From contig DISL01000070.1 of the NCBI GenBank assembly GCA_002421845.1, positions 1 to 37,939 on the forward strand: a stretch of DNA of 37,939 nt, in the 5' to 3' direction. Within the stretch, counting starts at the first letter, position 1. Each line of letters opens with the position of its first letter. The notes beneath the pieces were generated by a model that saw only the letters and a program-made list of their open reading frames with translations, was not told the DNA's origin and ran no database searches. The stretch comes from Epsilonproteobacteria bacterium UBA6211 (GTDB taxonomy: Bacteria; Campylobacterota; Campylobacteria; Campylobacterales; Arcobacteraceae). Positions 25,984 through 34,775 of the stretch are shown one piece after another. The translations under genes were made by a program, and so were the position numbers.

Positions 25984-26087
25984 TACAATCTCCTTATTTT
26001 TTTGGTATGGGGCATTATAAACTAAATAAAATAAAAGTTAAATTAAAAGTATGATATTATTTGCTTTTATAATAAACGGATTTAAAA

Positions 26088-27413
26088 ATGAAACATTATC
26101 AACTAAAAGCTATCATAAACTATCTAAAAAACTTCAAAAATATCAAACATATCAAAAGAGTTCAAAACAGTACTATCAAAGTAGAGTTTGACAACAGGAG
26201 CATTATCTATTTTGATTTGACAAAGGGTTCTACAAATATTTTCAAATCGGACAATGCTTTAGAATCCAAATCATTCAACGCCCCTTTTGATACGATACTA
26301 CAAAAAAAACTCACCAATTCATCCATAGAAAATATAGAATTGGTAAATAACGATAGATTAGTAAGATTTACTCTCAATGTCAAAAGTAGTTACAAACAAG
26401 AAAAAGTCTATTTACAACTTGAATTTACGGGTATCCATACAAATGTAATAATACTTGACTCAAATATGGTAGTCATAGAAGCCCTTAGACATATAAGCGA
26501 AAATATATCATCAAGGATAGTAAAAGTGGGTCAAAAGCTCGAAGAGATACCCACCAAGCCATTTAATCCAAAAGAAGAAGATATAGATGATATTGAAAAG
26601 TTTTTGTACGACAACTACAAGCAAAAAGAAGAAAATGAGCTACAGCAACAAAAAAAATCAAAAATAAATATCCTAAAAAAAGAGGAATCTAAACTTCAAA
26701 AAATTATAGCATCTCTCCCTAGCCTAGAGGAGCTTGAAAGTGATGCTATGTCACTTTCCAATGATGCAAATATACTTTTGGCAAATACTCACGCTATAAA
26801 ACCCTATGAAAAAGAGGTAGTTTTATACGACTTTGAAAACAATGTCAAAAAATTTGATTTATCCCAAGTATCAAACGTATCAATATATATAAATAAACTT
26901 TTTGCTCAAGCAAAAAAACTAAAACAAAAAGCAAAAAACCTACACATAGAAAAAGAGAATTTAGAACAAAAACTTGAATTTACTCAAAAAATGATAGAGG
27001 TTGTAAATAATTGTAAAAATATAGATGAACTTGAATTTTATATGCCGAAAAAAGAGAAAAATCAAACTAAAACAAAAAAAGAGCAGTTAAGTCAAACTTT
27101 TTTTATAGACGGGTATAAAATCATGCTAGGTAGAAATGAGCGAGAAAATATAGAACTTTTGCAAAATGCACGGGCGAGTGATTTTTGGTTTCACTTAAGG
27201 GATATGCCCTCTGCCCACGTAATAGTTCCGACTCAAAAAAAAGAGTTACCTCAAAATATAATAGAACAAGCTGCTATTTTGTGTGCAAAATTCAGCTCAC
27301 CTTTCGGAGGCGATTATAATGTGGACTACACCCAAAGAAGGGAGCTTAAAATCCAAACAAAAGCGAATGTTTTGTATAATAACTACAAAACAATAAAAGT
27401 AAGGGTAGATTGA
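26088..27413 (+). CDS. rqcH: RqcH/NFACT ribosome quality-control protein
   Basis: A 441-residue Rqc2 homologue, often annotated as fibronectin-binding protein. In Bacillus RqcH binds stalled 50S subunits and directs alanine tailing of the nascent chain. The NFACT-N part keeps the Asp-Arg pair used for tRNA interaction (Asp89-Arg90 in VNNDRLVRF). A coiled-coil region (about 185-330) follows. NFACT-R is C-terminal, with ASDFWFHLRDMPSAHVIVP. It is much shorter than Bacillus RqcH (~570), as is usual here. The stop TGA overlaps the cdsA ATG. Confidence 0.88.
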   Translation: MKHYQLKAIINYLKNFKNIKHIKRVQNSTIKVEFDNRSIIYFDLTKGSTNIFKSDNALESKSFNAPFDTILQKKLTNSSIENIELVNNDRLVRFTLNVKSSYKQEKVYLQLEFTGIHTNVIILDSNMVVIEALRHISENISSRIVKVGQKLEEIPTKPFNPKEEDIDDIEKFLYDNYKQKEENELQQQKKSKINILKKEESKLQKIIASLPSLEELESDAMSLSNDANILLANTHAIKPYEKEVVLYDFENNVKKFDLSQVSNVSIYINKLFAQAKKLKQKAKNLHIEKENLEQKLEFTQKMIEVVNNCKNIDELEFYMPKKEKNQTKTKKEQLSQTFFIDGYKIMLGRNERENIELLQNARASDFWFHLRDMPSAHVIVPTQKKELPQNIIEQAAILCAKFSSPFGGDYNVDYTQRRELKIQTKANVLYNNYKTIKVRVD

Positions 27414-28171
27414 TGTGGGATATTATAAAGTCTAGTTCCGAGAGGATTAAGACAAGTTTTATTATGTTGGGTGTGGTATTATTAGTCGGTTTTATCAATT
27501 CCCATTTTGTTACTTGGGTTGCATTCGGTGCATTAGCACTTATTGGATTGAAAGAGATGATGAATCTGACACAAATCAATGATGAAAAACTCTATATATA
27601 TGCAGGGTTTATTTGGTTTTTTGCATATTTTCATCCGCACCCTCAAGATTTAGTTTTTGTCGTATTTGTGATATTTGCCTCTATTTTGGCATATACTCAA
27701 AACTTTGATAAAAAGCTATTTATCCCTATGCTTTATCCTATGGTTCCCTTTTTATTTCTTTTAGCACTCTATTTCGACTACGGTATGATGGTTTTATTAT
27801 GGCTTATGCTAGTGGTTGCCGCAACGGATGTGGGGGCTTATTTTGCAGGGAGAAGGCTAGGTAAAACAAAGTTTTGCGAAACATCACCGAACAAAACAAT
27901 GGAAGGGGTAATAGGCGGAATAATTCTCGGAACGCTAATCGGTTTGGTATTTTTCTTCCTTAACTTCTCAATAATCACGATTTTAGCAGTCTCTTTTGTA
28001 GTAAGTATATCTAGCGTATTCGGTGATTTATTTGAAAGCTACCTAAAAAGAACGGCAGGTGTCAAAGATAGCGGAGATATATTCCCAGGTCATGGAGGGG
28101 TACTAGATAGAGGAGACGGGTATTTCTTCGGTGCTATCATCATGTATGTTTTATTAAAGGCTTTTGTATGA
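27413..28171 (+). CDS. cdsA: Phosphatidate cytidylyltransferase
   Basis: A 252-residue integral membrane enzyme making CDP-diacylglycerol from phosphatidate and CTP, the branch point of phospholipid synthesis. About seven hydrophobic segments are visible. The C-terminal signature SYLKRTAGVKDSGD then PGHGGVLDRGDG matches CdsA. ATG 27413 overlaps the rqcH stop as TGATG and is preferred over the TTG one codon earlier. It overlaps dxr by 4 bases. Confidence 0.95.
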   Translation: MWDIIKSSSERIKTSFIMLGVVLLVGFINSHFVTWVAFGALALIGLKEMMNLTQINDEKLYIYAGFIWFFAYFHPHPQDLVFVVFVIFASILAYTQNFDKKLFIPMLYPMVPFLFLLALYFDYGMMVLLWLMLVVAATDVGAYFAGRRLGKTKFCETSPNKTMEGVIGGIILGTLIGLVFFFLNFSIITILAVSFVVSISSVFGDLFESYLKRTAGVKDSGDIFPGHGGVLDRGDGYFFGAIIMYVLLKAFV

Positions 28172-29238
28172 TAATACTAGGTTCTACCGGCTCAATAGGT
28201 GTAAATGCTCTAAAAATCGCAAAAAGATTTGATTTAAGCATAGAGACTTTAGTAGCAGGAACTAGTATTGATTTATTAAACGAACAAATTGCGGAATTTA
28301 GACCTGAGCGTGTAGTAGTAGCCAACGAAAACGATATATCAAAGGTAAATCATCCAAATGTCACCGCGGGTACAAGTGCCATCATAAAAGCGGTAGAAGA
28401 GTCGTCATCGCAAGTAGTAGTAAATGCTTTGGTCGGTTTTCTTGGACTTGCACCTACGATAACCGCCATAAAACAAGGCAAAACCGTAGCCTTAGCAAAC
28501 AAAGAATCACTAGTGGTTGCCGGTGAGTTCTTGGATATGAGCAAAATTATCCCTATAGATAGTGAACATTTCGGGCTTTGGTATCTACAAAACGACAAAA
28601 AAATATCGAGTATGACAATCACTGCAAGCGGTGGGTCTTTTAGGGATTATTCCCATGCAGAACTTGAAAACGTAACAGTAGCTCAAGCACTAAATCACCC
28701 AAACTGGTCTATGGGTAGCAAGATTACTATAGATAGTGCAACTATGACAAACAAACTTTTTGAACTTTTGGAAGCAAAATGGCTTTTTGATACCACAAAA
28801 TTAGATGCAATAATAGAGACAAAATCCATCATACACGCTCTTGTAAACTTCAAAGACGGAAGTACAACGGCCCATATAGCAACACCGAATATGCAACTTC
28901 CTATAGCTTATGCACTCCTTGGCAAAGTCGAAGAAGAGATAGTTCCTATAGTTGACCTATGTGAAGTGGGTAGTTTGGAGTTTAAAAGAATAGACAAAGC
29001 AAAATACCCTATATGGGAGCTAAAAGATGATTTACTCTCCAACCCACATAGGGGAGTAGTAGTAAATGCGGCAAATGAAGTTGGTGTTTATAGGTTTTTA
29101 AAGGGTGAAATTGGATTTTTGGATATTGCAAAAACTACTATCAAATCCTATGAAAAGTTTATCAACGTAAAACCGTCTAATATTCATGACATTTTTGCCA
29201 TAGATAAAGAGGTCAAAGAGTTTGCATGGCAGATTTAA
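28168..29238 (+). CDS. dxr: 1-deoxy-D-xylulose 5-phosphate reductoisomerase
   Basis: A 356-residue NADPH enzyme making MEP, the first committed step of the non-mevalonate isoprenoid pathway. NADPH motif GSTGSIG is at 5-11. ALANKESLV is at 108-116. Metal ligands are Asp131 and Glu133 in PIDSEHFGLW. It is about 40 residues shorter than the E. coli enzyme, typical for this phylum. ATGA overlap with cdsA upstream, and a 13-base overlap with the small membrane protein downstream, indicate one operon. Confidence 0.96.
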   Translation: MIILGSTGSIGVNALKIAKRFDLSIETLVAGTSIDLLNEQIAEFRPERVVVANENDISKVNHPNVTAGTSAIIKAVEESSSQVVVNALVGFLGLAPTITAIKQGKTVALANKESLVVAGEFLDMSKIIPIDSEHFGLWYLQNDKKISSMTITASGGSFRDYSHAELENVTVAQALNHPNWSMGSKITIDSATMTNKLFELLEAKWLFDTTKLDAIIETKSIIHALVNFKDGSTTAHIATPNMQLPIAYALLGKVEEEIVPIVDLCEVGSLEFKRIDKAKYPIWELKDDLLSNPHRGVVVNAANEVGVYRFLKGEIGFLDIAKTTIKSYEKFINVKPSNIHDIFAIDKEVKEFAWQI

Positions 29239-29504
29239 CAATACCTTTTATAATCCTTCTTTTGATTGTGATATTTCTTCTAATCAATAGAAGTAGGTTT
29301 GAAAGTGACGTTAAAAAGCAATTTGAAGAGGAACTTGAAAAATATAAAACTTTAGAAACAAAACAATCTATACAACAAAAATCAAAAGAGTTGAGAGGGT
29401 TGGTTTTTGAAACCGACGGCAAAGTAACCGTAGAGGTTTTTGATGAAACTACAAAATCAAAAATAGAGCGTTCAAAATTTGAGTTAAAGGATTTTCAATG
29501 CTAA
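29226..29504 (+). CDS. Small single-span membrane protein
   Basis: A 92-residue protein with one membrane segment (about 5-21, IPFIILLLIVIFLLINR), a charged coiled-coil-like stretch (about 25-55) and a short cytoplasmic tail with alternating beta pattern (KVTVEVFDE). I do not recognise a named family. It overlaps dxr by 13 bases and the DUF1566 gene by 7 bases, so translation is coupled. Confidence 0.75.
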   Translation: MADLTIPFIILLLIVIFLLINRSRFESDVKKQFEEELEKYKTLETKQSIQQKSKELRGLVFETDGKVTVEVFDETTKSKIERSKFELKDFQC

Positions 29505-29926
29505 AATATCTTTTACTGCTAATATTGTTTCTTGAAAGCTTGAGTGCCGATAAGTTTTATCGAACCGCAAATACGGTAACCGATAAGGTAAATTTCCTTA
29601 TGTGGCAAGATAATGATGCCGCAGCTACCGTTATGCTAACACACAAAGAGGCTTTGGAGTATTGTGAAAATCTCGTATTAGAAAGCTATGATAACTGGCG
29701 ACTTCCCACTATCAAAGAACTAGAACTGATAGTGGATAAAAAAAACGACCCGTTTTATATAGCTAAAATTTTCAAAAACAAAAAAGCAAGTGGATACTGG
29801 GCAAAAGATACCGTTACGCGAACTCTTAATTTTTATGCTTGGTATATGAATTTTATTAGCGGTACCCCTTATTATTATAATAGGGATTATAATAAATACG
29901 TAAGATGTGTTAGGGATATAAGGTAA
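29498..29926 (+). CDS. DUF1566 (Lcl C-terminal-like) exported protein
   Basis: A 142-residue protein with a signal peptide (1-17, ending SLSA). The DUF1566 pattern is clear: FLMWQD near the start, HKEALEYCENL, NWRLPTIKELELIVD, YWAKDT and a final VRCVRDIR. These domains have a C-type-lectin-like fold and are common in surface proteins of Campylobacterota; the ligand is unknown. Overlaps the upstream gene by 7 bases. Confidence 0.85.
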   Translation: MLKYLLLLILFLESLSADKFYRTANTVTDKVNFLMWQDNDAAATVMLTHKEALEYCENLVLESYDNWRLPTIKELELIVDKKNDPFYIAKIFKNKKASGYWAKDTVTRTLNFYAWYMNFISGTPYYYNRDYNKYVRCVRDIR

Positions 29927-29939
29927 GATGGAGAGAAAA

Positions 29940-30470
29940 ATGAAAAAAGTACTTATAATACACGGTCTTGGAGGCAGTGATTATCCCCATTGGCAAAGTT
30001 GGTTAGCAAGTGAGCTTATCAAGATAAACTTTACCGTATCATTTCCTGCTTTACCGAATCGTGATAATCCTGATTTAAACGAGTGGCTTGCGTTTATCAA
30101 TAATGAGATAAAACATTTTAAACCCGATATAGTAGTATGCCACTCTTTAGCAAATCTCCTTTGGTTTCATTTGGTGGATAAGTATGAGATACCTACTATC
30201 CAAAAACTTATGCTTGTAGCTCCGGTATCACAAAATTGCAAAGTAAAAGAACTTCAAAGCTTTTTACCGTATCCTCTGCCGTCAGATTTGAGAGCCAAAG
30301 AGGTAATAATGGCTTGTGGAGATAACGACCCTTACATAAGCATAGATGAAGCTATAGCTCTTCAAAGTAGCCTTAATATAGGGATGAAAATAATGGAAAA
30401 CGCAGGACATATAAATCGTGATAGCGGTTTTGGTGAACTAACTTGTGCTTTGGAGTGGATACAAAGATGA
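29940..30470 (+). CDS. RBBP9/YdeN-family serine hydrolase-like protein
   Basis: A 176-residue alpha/beta-hydrolase-like protein. I prefer ATG 29940 over 29928 because GGAGAG lies between them with proper spacing. Triad candidates are Ser69 in VCHSLAN, Asp128 or Asp130 in GDNDPY, and His157 in NAGHINR. The nucleophile elbow lacks the usual GxSxG glycines (Cys67 and Ala71 instead), so substrate or activity may differ. HGLGG at 8-12 supplies the oxyanion region. The stop overlaps the tsaD ATG. Confidence 0.85.
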   Translation: MKKVLIIHGLGGSDYPHWQSWLASELIKINFTVSFPALPNRDNPDLNEWLAFINNEIKHFKPDIVVCHSLANLLWFHLVDKYEIPTIQKLMLVAPVSQNCKVKELQSFLPYPLPSDLRAKEVIMACGDNDPYISIDEAIALQSSLNIGMKIMENAGHINRDSGFGELTCALEWIQR

Positions 30471-31477
30471 TTTTGAGTATTGAAAGTAGCTGTGACGATA
30501 GCTCAATAGCTATCACAAGGATAGATGACTATAAATTAGTTTATCACAAAAAAATATCACAAGAACTAGACCATAGCGTATATGGCGGGGTTGTACCTGA
30601 ACTTGCCGCAAGATTACATACGGAAGCTTTACCGAAAATACTAGAAGAATGTAAAGAATATTTCCCATACCTAAAAGCCGTAGCGGTCACAAATGAACCG
30701 GGACTTAGCGTTACGCTTTTAGAGGGTGTAATGATGGCAAAGGCATTGAGTTTGAGCTTAAATATCCCTATCATCGCGGTAAATCACCTAAAAGGGCATA
30801 TTTACTCTTTATTTATAGAAAAAGAGGCTACAATGCCTATAACAGTCCTACTTGTAAGCGGTGGTCATACACAGATAATAGAAGCAACTTCTCTAAAAGA
30901 TATGAAAGTAATAGCAACTACCCAAGATGATAGTTTCGGCGAGAGTTTTGATAAGGTAGCTAAAATGCTAGGACTTGGATACCCAGGCGGTCCTATAGTG
31001 GCAAAAATGGCAGTGGACGGGGATGAAAAGGCTTATGATTTCCCTATACCGCTAAGAAATAGCCCAAATATAGAGTTTAGTTATAGCGGACTTAAAAACG
31101 CCGTAAGACTAGCCATAGAATCAGAGCTAAAATCTTCTACCTCAGCACCTCAGCACCTAAGCACCTCAGTAACTTCTAACATCTGTGCCTCCTTTGAAAA
31201 AACGGCAGTTGCCCACTTGATGCAAAAACTAAAAAAATATTTTAAAACTACAAGATCAAATATCTTTGCGGTAGTGGGTGGAGCAAGTGCCAATATTAGG
31301 CTTAGAGGTGAACTTGAAGATTTATGCAAAGAGTATAATTGCAAACTACTACTATCACCTCTTGAATTTTGTAGCGATAATGCGGCAATGATAGGAAGAT
31401 GTGCCGTAGAACAATACAAAATAGGCGATTTTACTGATATAAATACCCTTGATATAAGCCCAAGAAGTAAATTCTAA
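30467..31477 (+). CDS. tsaD: tRNA t6A37 threonylcarbamoyltransferase subunit TsaD
   Basis: A 336-residue ASKHA-fold enzyme that transfers threonylcarbamoyl to A37 of ANN-reading tRNAs. ATG 30467 overlaps the upstream stop as ATGA and gives the conserved start MILSIESSCDDSS; an upstream in-frame TTG is rejected. Metal-binding His pair is in NHLKGHIYS. SGGHTQI and DDSFGESFDKVAKMLGLGYPG are intact. Oddity: at about residues 225-236, encoded by an ACCTCAGC tandem octamer, there is a low-complexity Ser/Thr/Gln/His insert. The gene overlaps the opposite-strand DsrE gene tail-to-tail by 4 bases. Confidence 0.96.
   Translation: MILSIESSCDDSSIAITRIDDYKLVYHKKISQELDHSVYGGVVPELAARLHTEALPKILEECKEYFPYLKAVAVTNEPGLSVTLLEGVMMAKALSLSLNIPIIAVNHLKGHIYSLFIEKEATMPITVLLVSGGHTQIIEATSLKDMKVIATTQDDSFGESFDKVAKMLGLGYPGGPIVAKMAVDGDEKAYDFPIPLRNSPNIEFSYSGLKNAVRLAIESELKSSTSAPQHLSTSVTSNICASFEKTAVAHLMQKLKKYFKTTRSNIFAVVGGASANIRLRGELEDLCKEYNCKLLLSPLEFCSDNAAMIGRCAVEQYKIGDFTDINTLDISPRSKF
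31139..31170. repeat. 8-bp tandem repeat inside tsaD
   Basis: Four octamers: ACCTCAGC, ACCTCAGC, ACCTAAGC, ACCTCAGT. Same family as the intergenic array at 16077-16116. Here it is translated as part of TsaD. Confidence 0.9.
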
Positions 31478-31812
31478 AAAGTGATTACCTTCCAATCACT
31501 TTGAAGGGCATTTGTCATCATTTCACCGGTATGTATAGGCTCTATTCCTAGATTTTCTAAATCTTTTGTTACGCCGTATTCATCACTACATACCACACAT
31601 ACGTTAAATTTCACTCCTGTAACCATACAGTTTCTTACTTTTTCTTGTAACTCCGTGTTTTCAGCCACAAGCTTTGCACTAGGTCCCCAAAGCATTATAG
31701 TAGCTTCATCCCAATAGTTTCTAGGCAACATAACAGACCCATATAACAAAACCAATTTCTTTGCTACCTCTATCTCGCCACTTGACCACACTATCAAAAG
31801 TTTGTTTTTCAT
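31474..31812 (-). CDS. DsrE-family protein
   Basis: A 112-residue small cytoplasmic protein with the DsrE/DsrF-like alternating fold: KNKLLIVWSSGE at the N-terminus, the MLWGPSAKLV loop, and VKFNVCVVCSDEYGV containing two cysteines (C-x-x-C) where sulfur-transfer relatives have their active Cys. Sulfur handling is therefore possible but not shown. It follows the histidine kinase by 8 bases and is probably cotranscribed. Its 3' end overlaps tsaD by 4 bases. Confidence 0.8.
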   Translation of the reverse strand: MKNKLLIVWSSGEIEVAKKLVLLYGSVMLPRNYWDEATIMLWGPSAKLVAENTELQEKVRNCMVTGVKFNVCVVCSDEYGVTKDLENLGIEPIHTGEMMTNALQSDWKVITF

Positions 31813-31820
31813 ATTTTTTC

Positions 31821-34319
31821 CTATTTTCTTAAATCCAATAAAATTGTAAATTTAGCACCGGTAAACAACTTGCCGTTATATTCAAAAGTTTTATTCCTTA
31901 CTTTTATATCACCGCCGTGTCGTTGGACTATAATCTGATATGCCATAGGAAGCCCCAAGCCTGTCCCTACGCTTTGGTGTTTGGTAGTAAAATAAGGCTC
32001 ATATAACCTTGGTATTATATCTTCAGGGATACCGCCACCGTTGTCCAAAATGGAGATTTTAGCCTTTTTATCATCTTTGGTCAAAGTCATAATAATAACC
32101 CTATCATCTTCGCCCACATGCTCTTTCAGCGCATCTTTTGCATTATTTATTATATTGATAAAAGATTGTATTAGTTCATTTTCATAACACGCTATTTCCG
32201 CATCTTCTACAATATCTAACTTGATACTTATACCGTGATTTTTGAAAGATGAGTTGAGCAACGAAAGGGTCTTATCCAAAATCGAACTAAGCATACAAGA
32301 GATTTTAGAAGTATTGTTATCTTTTATAAAATTCCTAAAATCATCTATGGTTTTTGAGAGATAATTAGCTTGATTTACTATCTCATCCATATCATCTCTC
32401 AAATCATACCCACTTACTTCACCGAAATCTTGTCTCATTTTTAATCCACTTGCAATAACACTTATTATACTAAGAGGTTGTCTCCACTGATGGGCAATAT
32501 TCCCTATCATTTCACCCATTGAGGCAAGTTTTGATTGTTTTTCTATGGTTTTTAGATACGATATATCTTTCATACTAACCAACATATTCTTACCGTTTGG
32601 CATCAAAGCAACAGACATATTTACGGTTATGACCCTATCTTTTATTATACAATTCTTCTCAAATCCTTCAAGAATCTCACCACTTAACACCCTACCTAAA
32701 GCCTCTTTTGACTTGACCTTATCCTCATCAGCCGACAACTCTATACAAGATGTTTGTAAAAGTTCTTCTTCACTAAGACCCGTAATCTCACAATATGCCC
32801 TATTGACTTTGATAAATCTACTATCTTTGTCTATTATGGCTATACCGTCTTTTGTTGTATTAAATATCTCTTGTAGCTCTTTTTTCTGCTCTATCAAAGC
32901 CTCTTCTTGTTTTTTTAGCTTGGTTATATCCCTACCTATTCCTAAAACACCTATCAAATTTCCATGATAATCTTTTACGGATGTTTTTGTTGTTTCGGTA
33001 AATTCACTATGACCGTCACTAAAAGTCAACTCTTCCAAATTTGTGCAAGGGTGGTCTGCATACATCGCACGATTGTCGTTGTCCCTAAAAAAATCTGCCA
33101 AATCTTTTGATACGAAATCATAGTCAGTTTTACCTATTATATCTTTTTGTGGAGTTCCATAAAGTCCTTCAAACTTTTTATTGCATAGTACATATACCCC
33201 ATCAGGATCTTTTAGCCACAATAAATCAGGGATAAACTCTATAATTGAAGATAGTCTGTTTTTCTGTTCCAGATACATATCTTGAGTTCTTTTTAATTTA
33301 TTGTTAGTAACTTGTACATATATCATCAAAGCTATAATCACAGCCAAAACGACAAAAGCTACTAAAATAGGAAATTGATAGTTATGCCATATATCAATCA
33401 AACTAACGCTATTTGGTACATCATAAGGAGGCAATCTTAAATCTTTTGCCAACTTATCTATTGCCGTATAATCAGCAGGTGGTATAAAGCCCCCTATTCG
33501 TAGAGATTTTGATACATTATGATCTTCTTTGATAGTATATAATGCAGATGCCACCTCTCTAATTATATTTATATTAACCCCATCCATAGCACAAATCGCC
33601 ATTTCCGGGTATAAAGGTGTTGATACCCTATACGGAAACCCTTCAAACTTATATTCATTTATATATTTCAACTCATCGGCACTTATTTTATTTTCTCTTA
33701 TAAGTTTTTCTATAACTCCGCTTCTTGCAAAACCAACATCGGCTTTACCGTTTTTAAGTGCTTCTATAAAGTCGTAATGACTTTTTGAAATCACAAAATT
33801 CTTTTCGTTAAGTTTTATATCTTGTTTGAAAAATTCATATAAAGGGACTTGATAAGCACCGAAAAACCCATCACCCATAGTCACTATTTTTTTATTTTTT
33901 ATATCTTGCAAAGAGTTTATATCATCCCTTTTTTGTAGTGTGACTATTGTACCTGCAAGAGAAGATGAATAATTACCGACCACGCTATAAACCAAAGTTG
34001 CTATGGTACTAGAGATTAAATTTTGATTTTTGAGTTCTATATATTGCAACGGACTAACCATTATAAATTGGACTTTTTTATTTCTTACGGCACTATTTAT
34101 ATCATCATACGTCATAGTTTCAATATCAATACGGCATTCTTTATTGTCAATTTTACTGTTTAGATAATCTTCGAGTACATTATATTTATTTACGTCTATA
34201 TCCCGCGTTCTATTTTCAAATATACCAAATACTATTTTTTCTTTCGCATTAACAATATCAGAAATAAATAAAACACAAACTAAAACCAACAATAGCCTAA
34301 AACTCACTATATTCCCCAA
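31821..34319 (-). CDS. Sensor histidine kinase with PhnD-like sensor and two PAS domains
   Basis: An 832-residue membrane kinase. Signal peptide about 1-25. A PhnD-like periplasmic binding domain (about 26-300) carries FGIFENRTRD, SPLQYIEL and DVGFARSGVIE. The membrane span is about 316-338. PAS domains follow at about 355-470 and 480-595. The DHp helix holds IAHQWRQPL with His610 as the phosphorylated residue. The ATPase domain has NNAKDAL, LDNGGGIP and GTGLGLPMAY. The layout resembles TtrS-like sensors that read small oxyanions or phosphonate-like ligands; the ligand is unknown. No response regulator is in the window. Confidence 0.93.
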   Translation of the reverse strand: MGNIVSFRLLLVLVCVLFISDIVNAKEKIVFGIFENRTRDIDVNKYNVLEDYLNSKIDNKECRIDIETMTYDDINSAVRNKKVQFIMVSPLQYIELKNQNLISSTIATLVYSVVGNYSSSLAGTIVTLQKRDDINSLQDIKNKKIVTMGDGFFGAYQVPLYEFFKQDIKLNEKNFVISKSHYDFIEALKNGKADVGFARSGVIEKLIRENKISADELKYINEYKFEGFPYRVSTPLYPEMAICAMDGVNINIIREVASALYTIKEDHNVSKSLRIGGFIPPADYTAIDKLAKDLRLPPYDVPNSVSLIDIWHNYQFPILVAFVVLAVIIALMIYVQVTNNKLKRTQDMYLEQKNRLSSIIEFIPDLLWLKDPDGVYVLCNKKFEGLYGTPQKDIIGKTDYDFVSKDLADFFRDNDNRAMYADHPCTNLEELTFSDGHSEFTETTKTSVKDYHGNLIGVLGIGRDITKLKKQEEALIEQKKELQEIFNTTKDGIAIIDKDSRFIKVNRAYCEITGLSEEELLQTSCIELSADEDKVKSKEALGRVLSGEILEGFEKNCIIKDRVITVNMSVALMPNGKNMLVSMKDISYLKTIEKQSKLASMGEMIGNIAHQWRQPLSIISVIASGLKMRQDFGEVSGYDLRDDMDEIVNQANYLSKTIDDFRNFIKDNNTSKISCMLSSILDKTLSLLNSSFKNHGISIKLDIVEDAEIACYENELIQSFINIINNAKDALKEHVGEDDRVIIMTLTKDDKKAKISILDNGGGIPEDIIPRLYEPYFTTKHQSVGTGLGLPMAYQIIVQRHGGDIKVRNKTFEYNGKLFTGAKFTILLDLRK

Positions 34320-34381
34320 TTTCTATTATATATATCACTCTTCGTTATTTTAACACAATTATTTTAAAATACGAATTATTT

Positions 34382-34408
34382 TTGTTAATAAGGTATTTTT
34401 GGTATAAT
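34382..34408 (+). promoter_or_regulatory. Extended -10 promoter for the SUI1-nnr-cutA-thiG operon
   Basis: TGGTATAAT (34400-34408) is a perfect -10 with the TGn extension. A weak TTGTTA lies at 34382-34387, with a short 15-base spacer. It is 29 bases upstream of the first ATG. Confidence 0.6.
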
Positions 34409-34437
34409 AACGATTAATACTATTTTTTGGAGAGGCG

Positions 34438-34773
34438 ATGAAAAAAAATTTATTTGAAATAGGTGCCAAACTAGAAGGTATGCAAAGTGATAAAAACGGT
34501 AAACTGCTAGTATCCGACAAAACATCTTCTACTACTTCATCCTCACATCAAGAACCTCTCGTATTTAAAAGAGAAAAAAGAAACGGCAAGGTGGTTACCA
34601 TAGTCGGAAGATTCGTATGCAATGATGAGGAGAAAAAAAAGGTCTTAAAGCTTCTCAAATCAAAACTCGGATGCGGTGGTACTATAGATAATGAATGGCT
34701 AGAACTCCAAGGTGAATTACAAGATAAAGTCAAAGATGTATTAAGTGCTAACGGCTGGAAATTTAGGAAGTAA
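34438..34773 (+). CDS. yciH: SUI1/YciH-family translation factor
   Basis: A 111-residue homologue of eIF1. The SUI1 fold occupies about 45-111: KREKRNGKVVTIVGRF, then KLLKSKLGCGGTIDN and a final VLSANGWKFRK. The N-terminal 45 residues are Ser/Thr-rich and flexible. In E. coli YciH tunes start selection under stress. GGAGAGG precedes the ATG. The nnr start follows 2 bases after the stop. Confidence 0.93.
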   Translation: MKKNLFEIGAKLEGMQSDKNGKLLVSDKTSSTTSSSHQEPLVFKREKRNGKVVTIVGRFVCNDEEKKKVLKLLKSKLGCGGTIDNEWLELQGELQDKVKDVLSANGWKFRK

Positions 34774-34775
34774 CT

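Noticed and set aside
30443..30466. Upstream TTG start for tsaD
   Set aside because: It adds residues foreign to TsaD. ATG 30467 overlaps the preceding stop and gives the conserved N-terminus.
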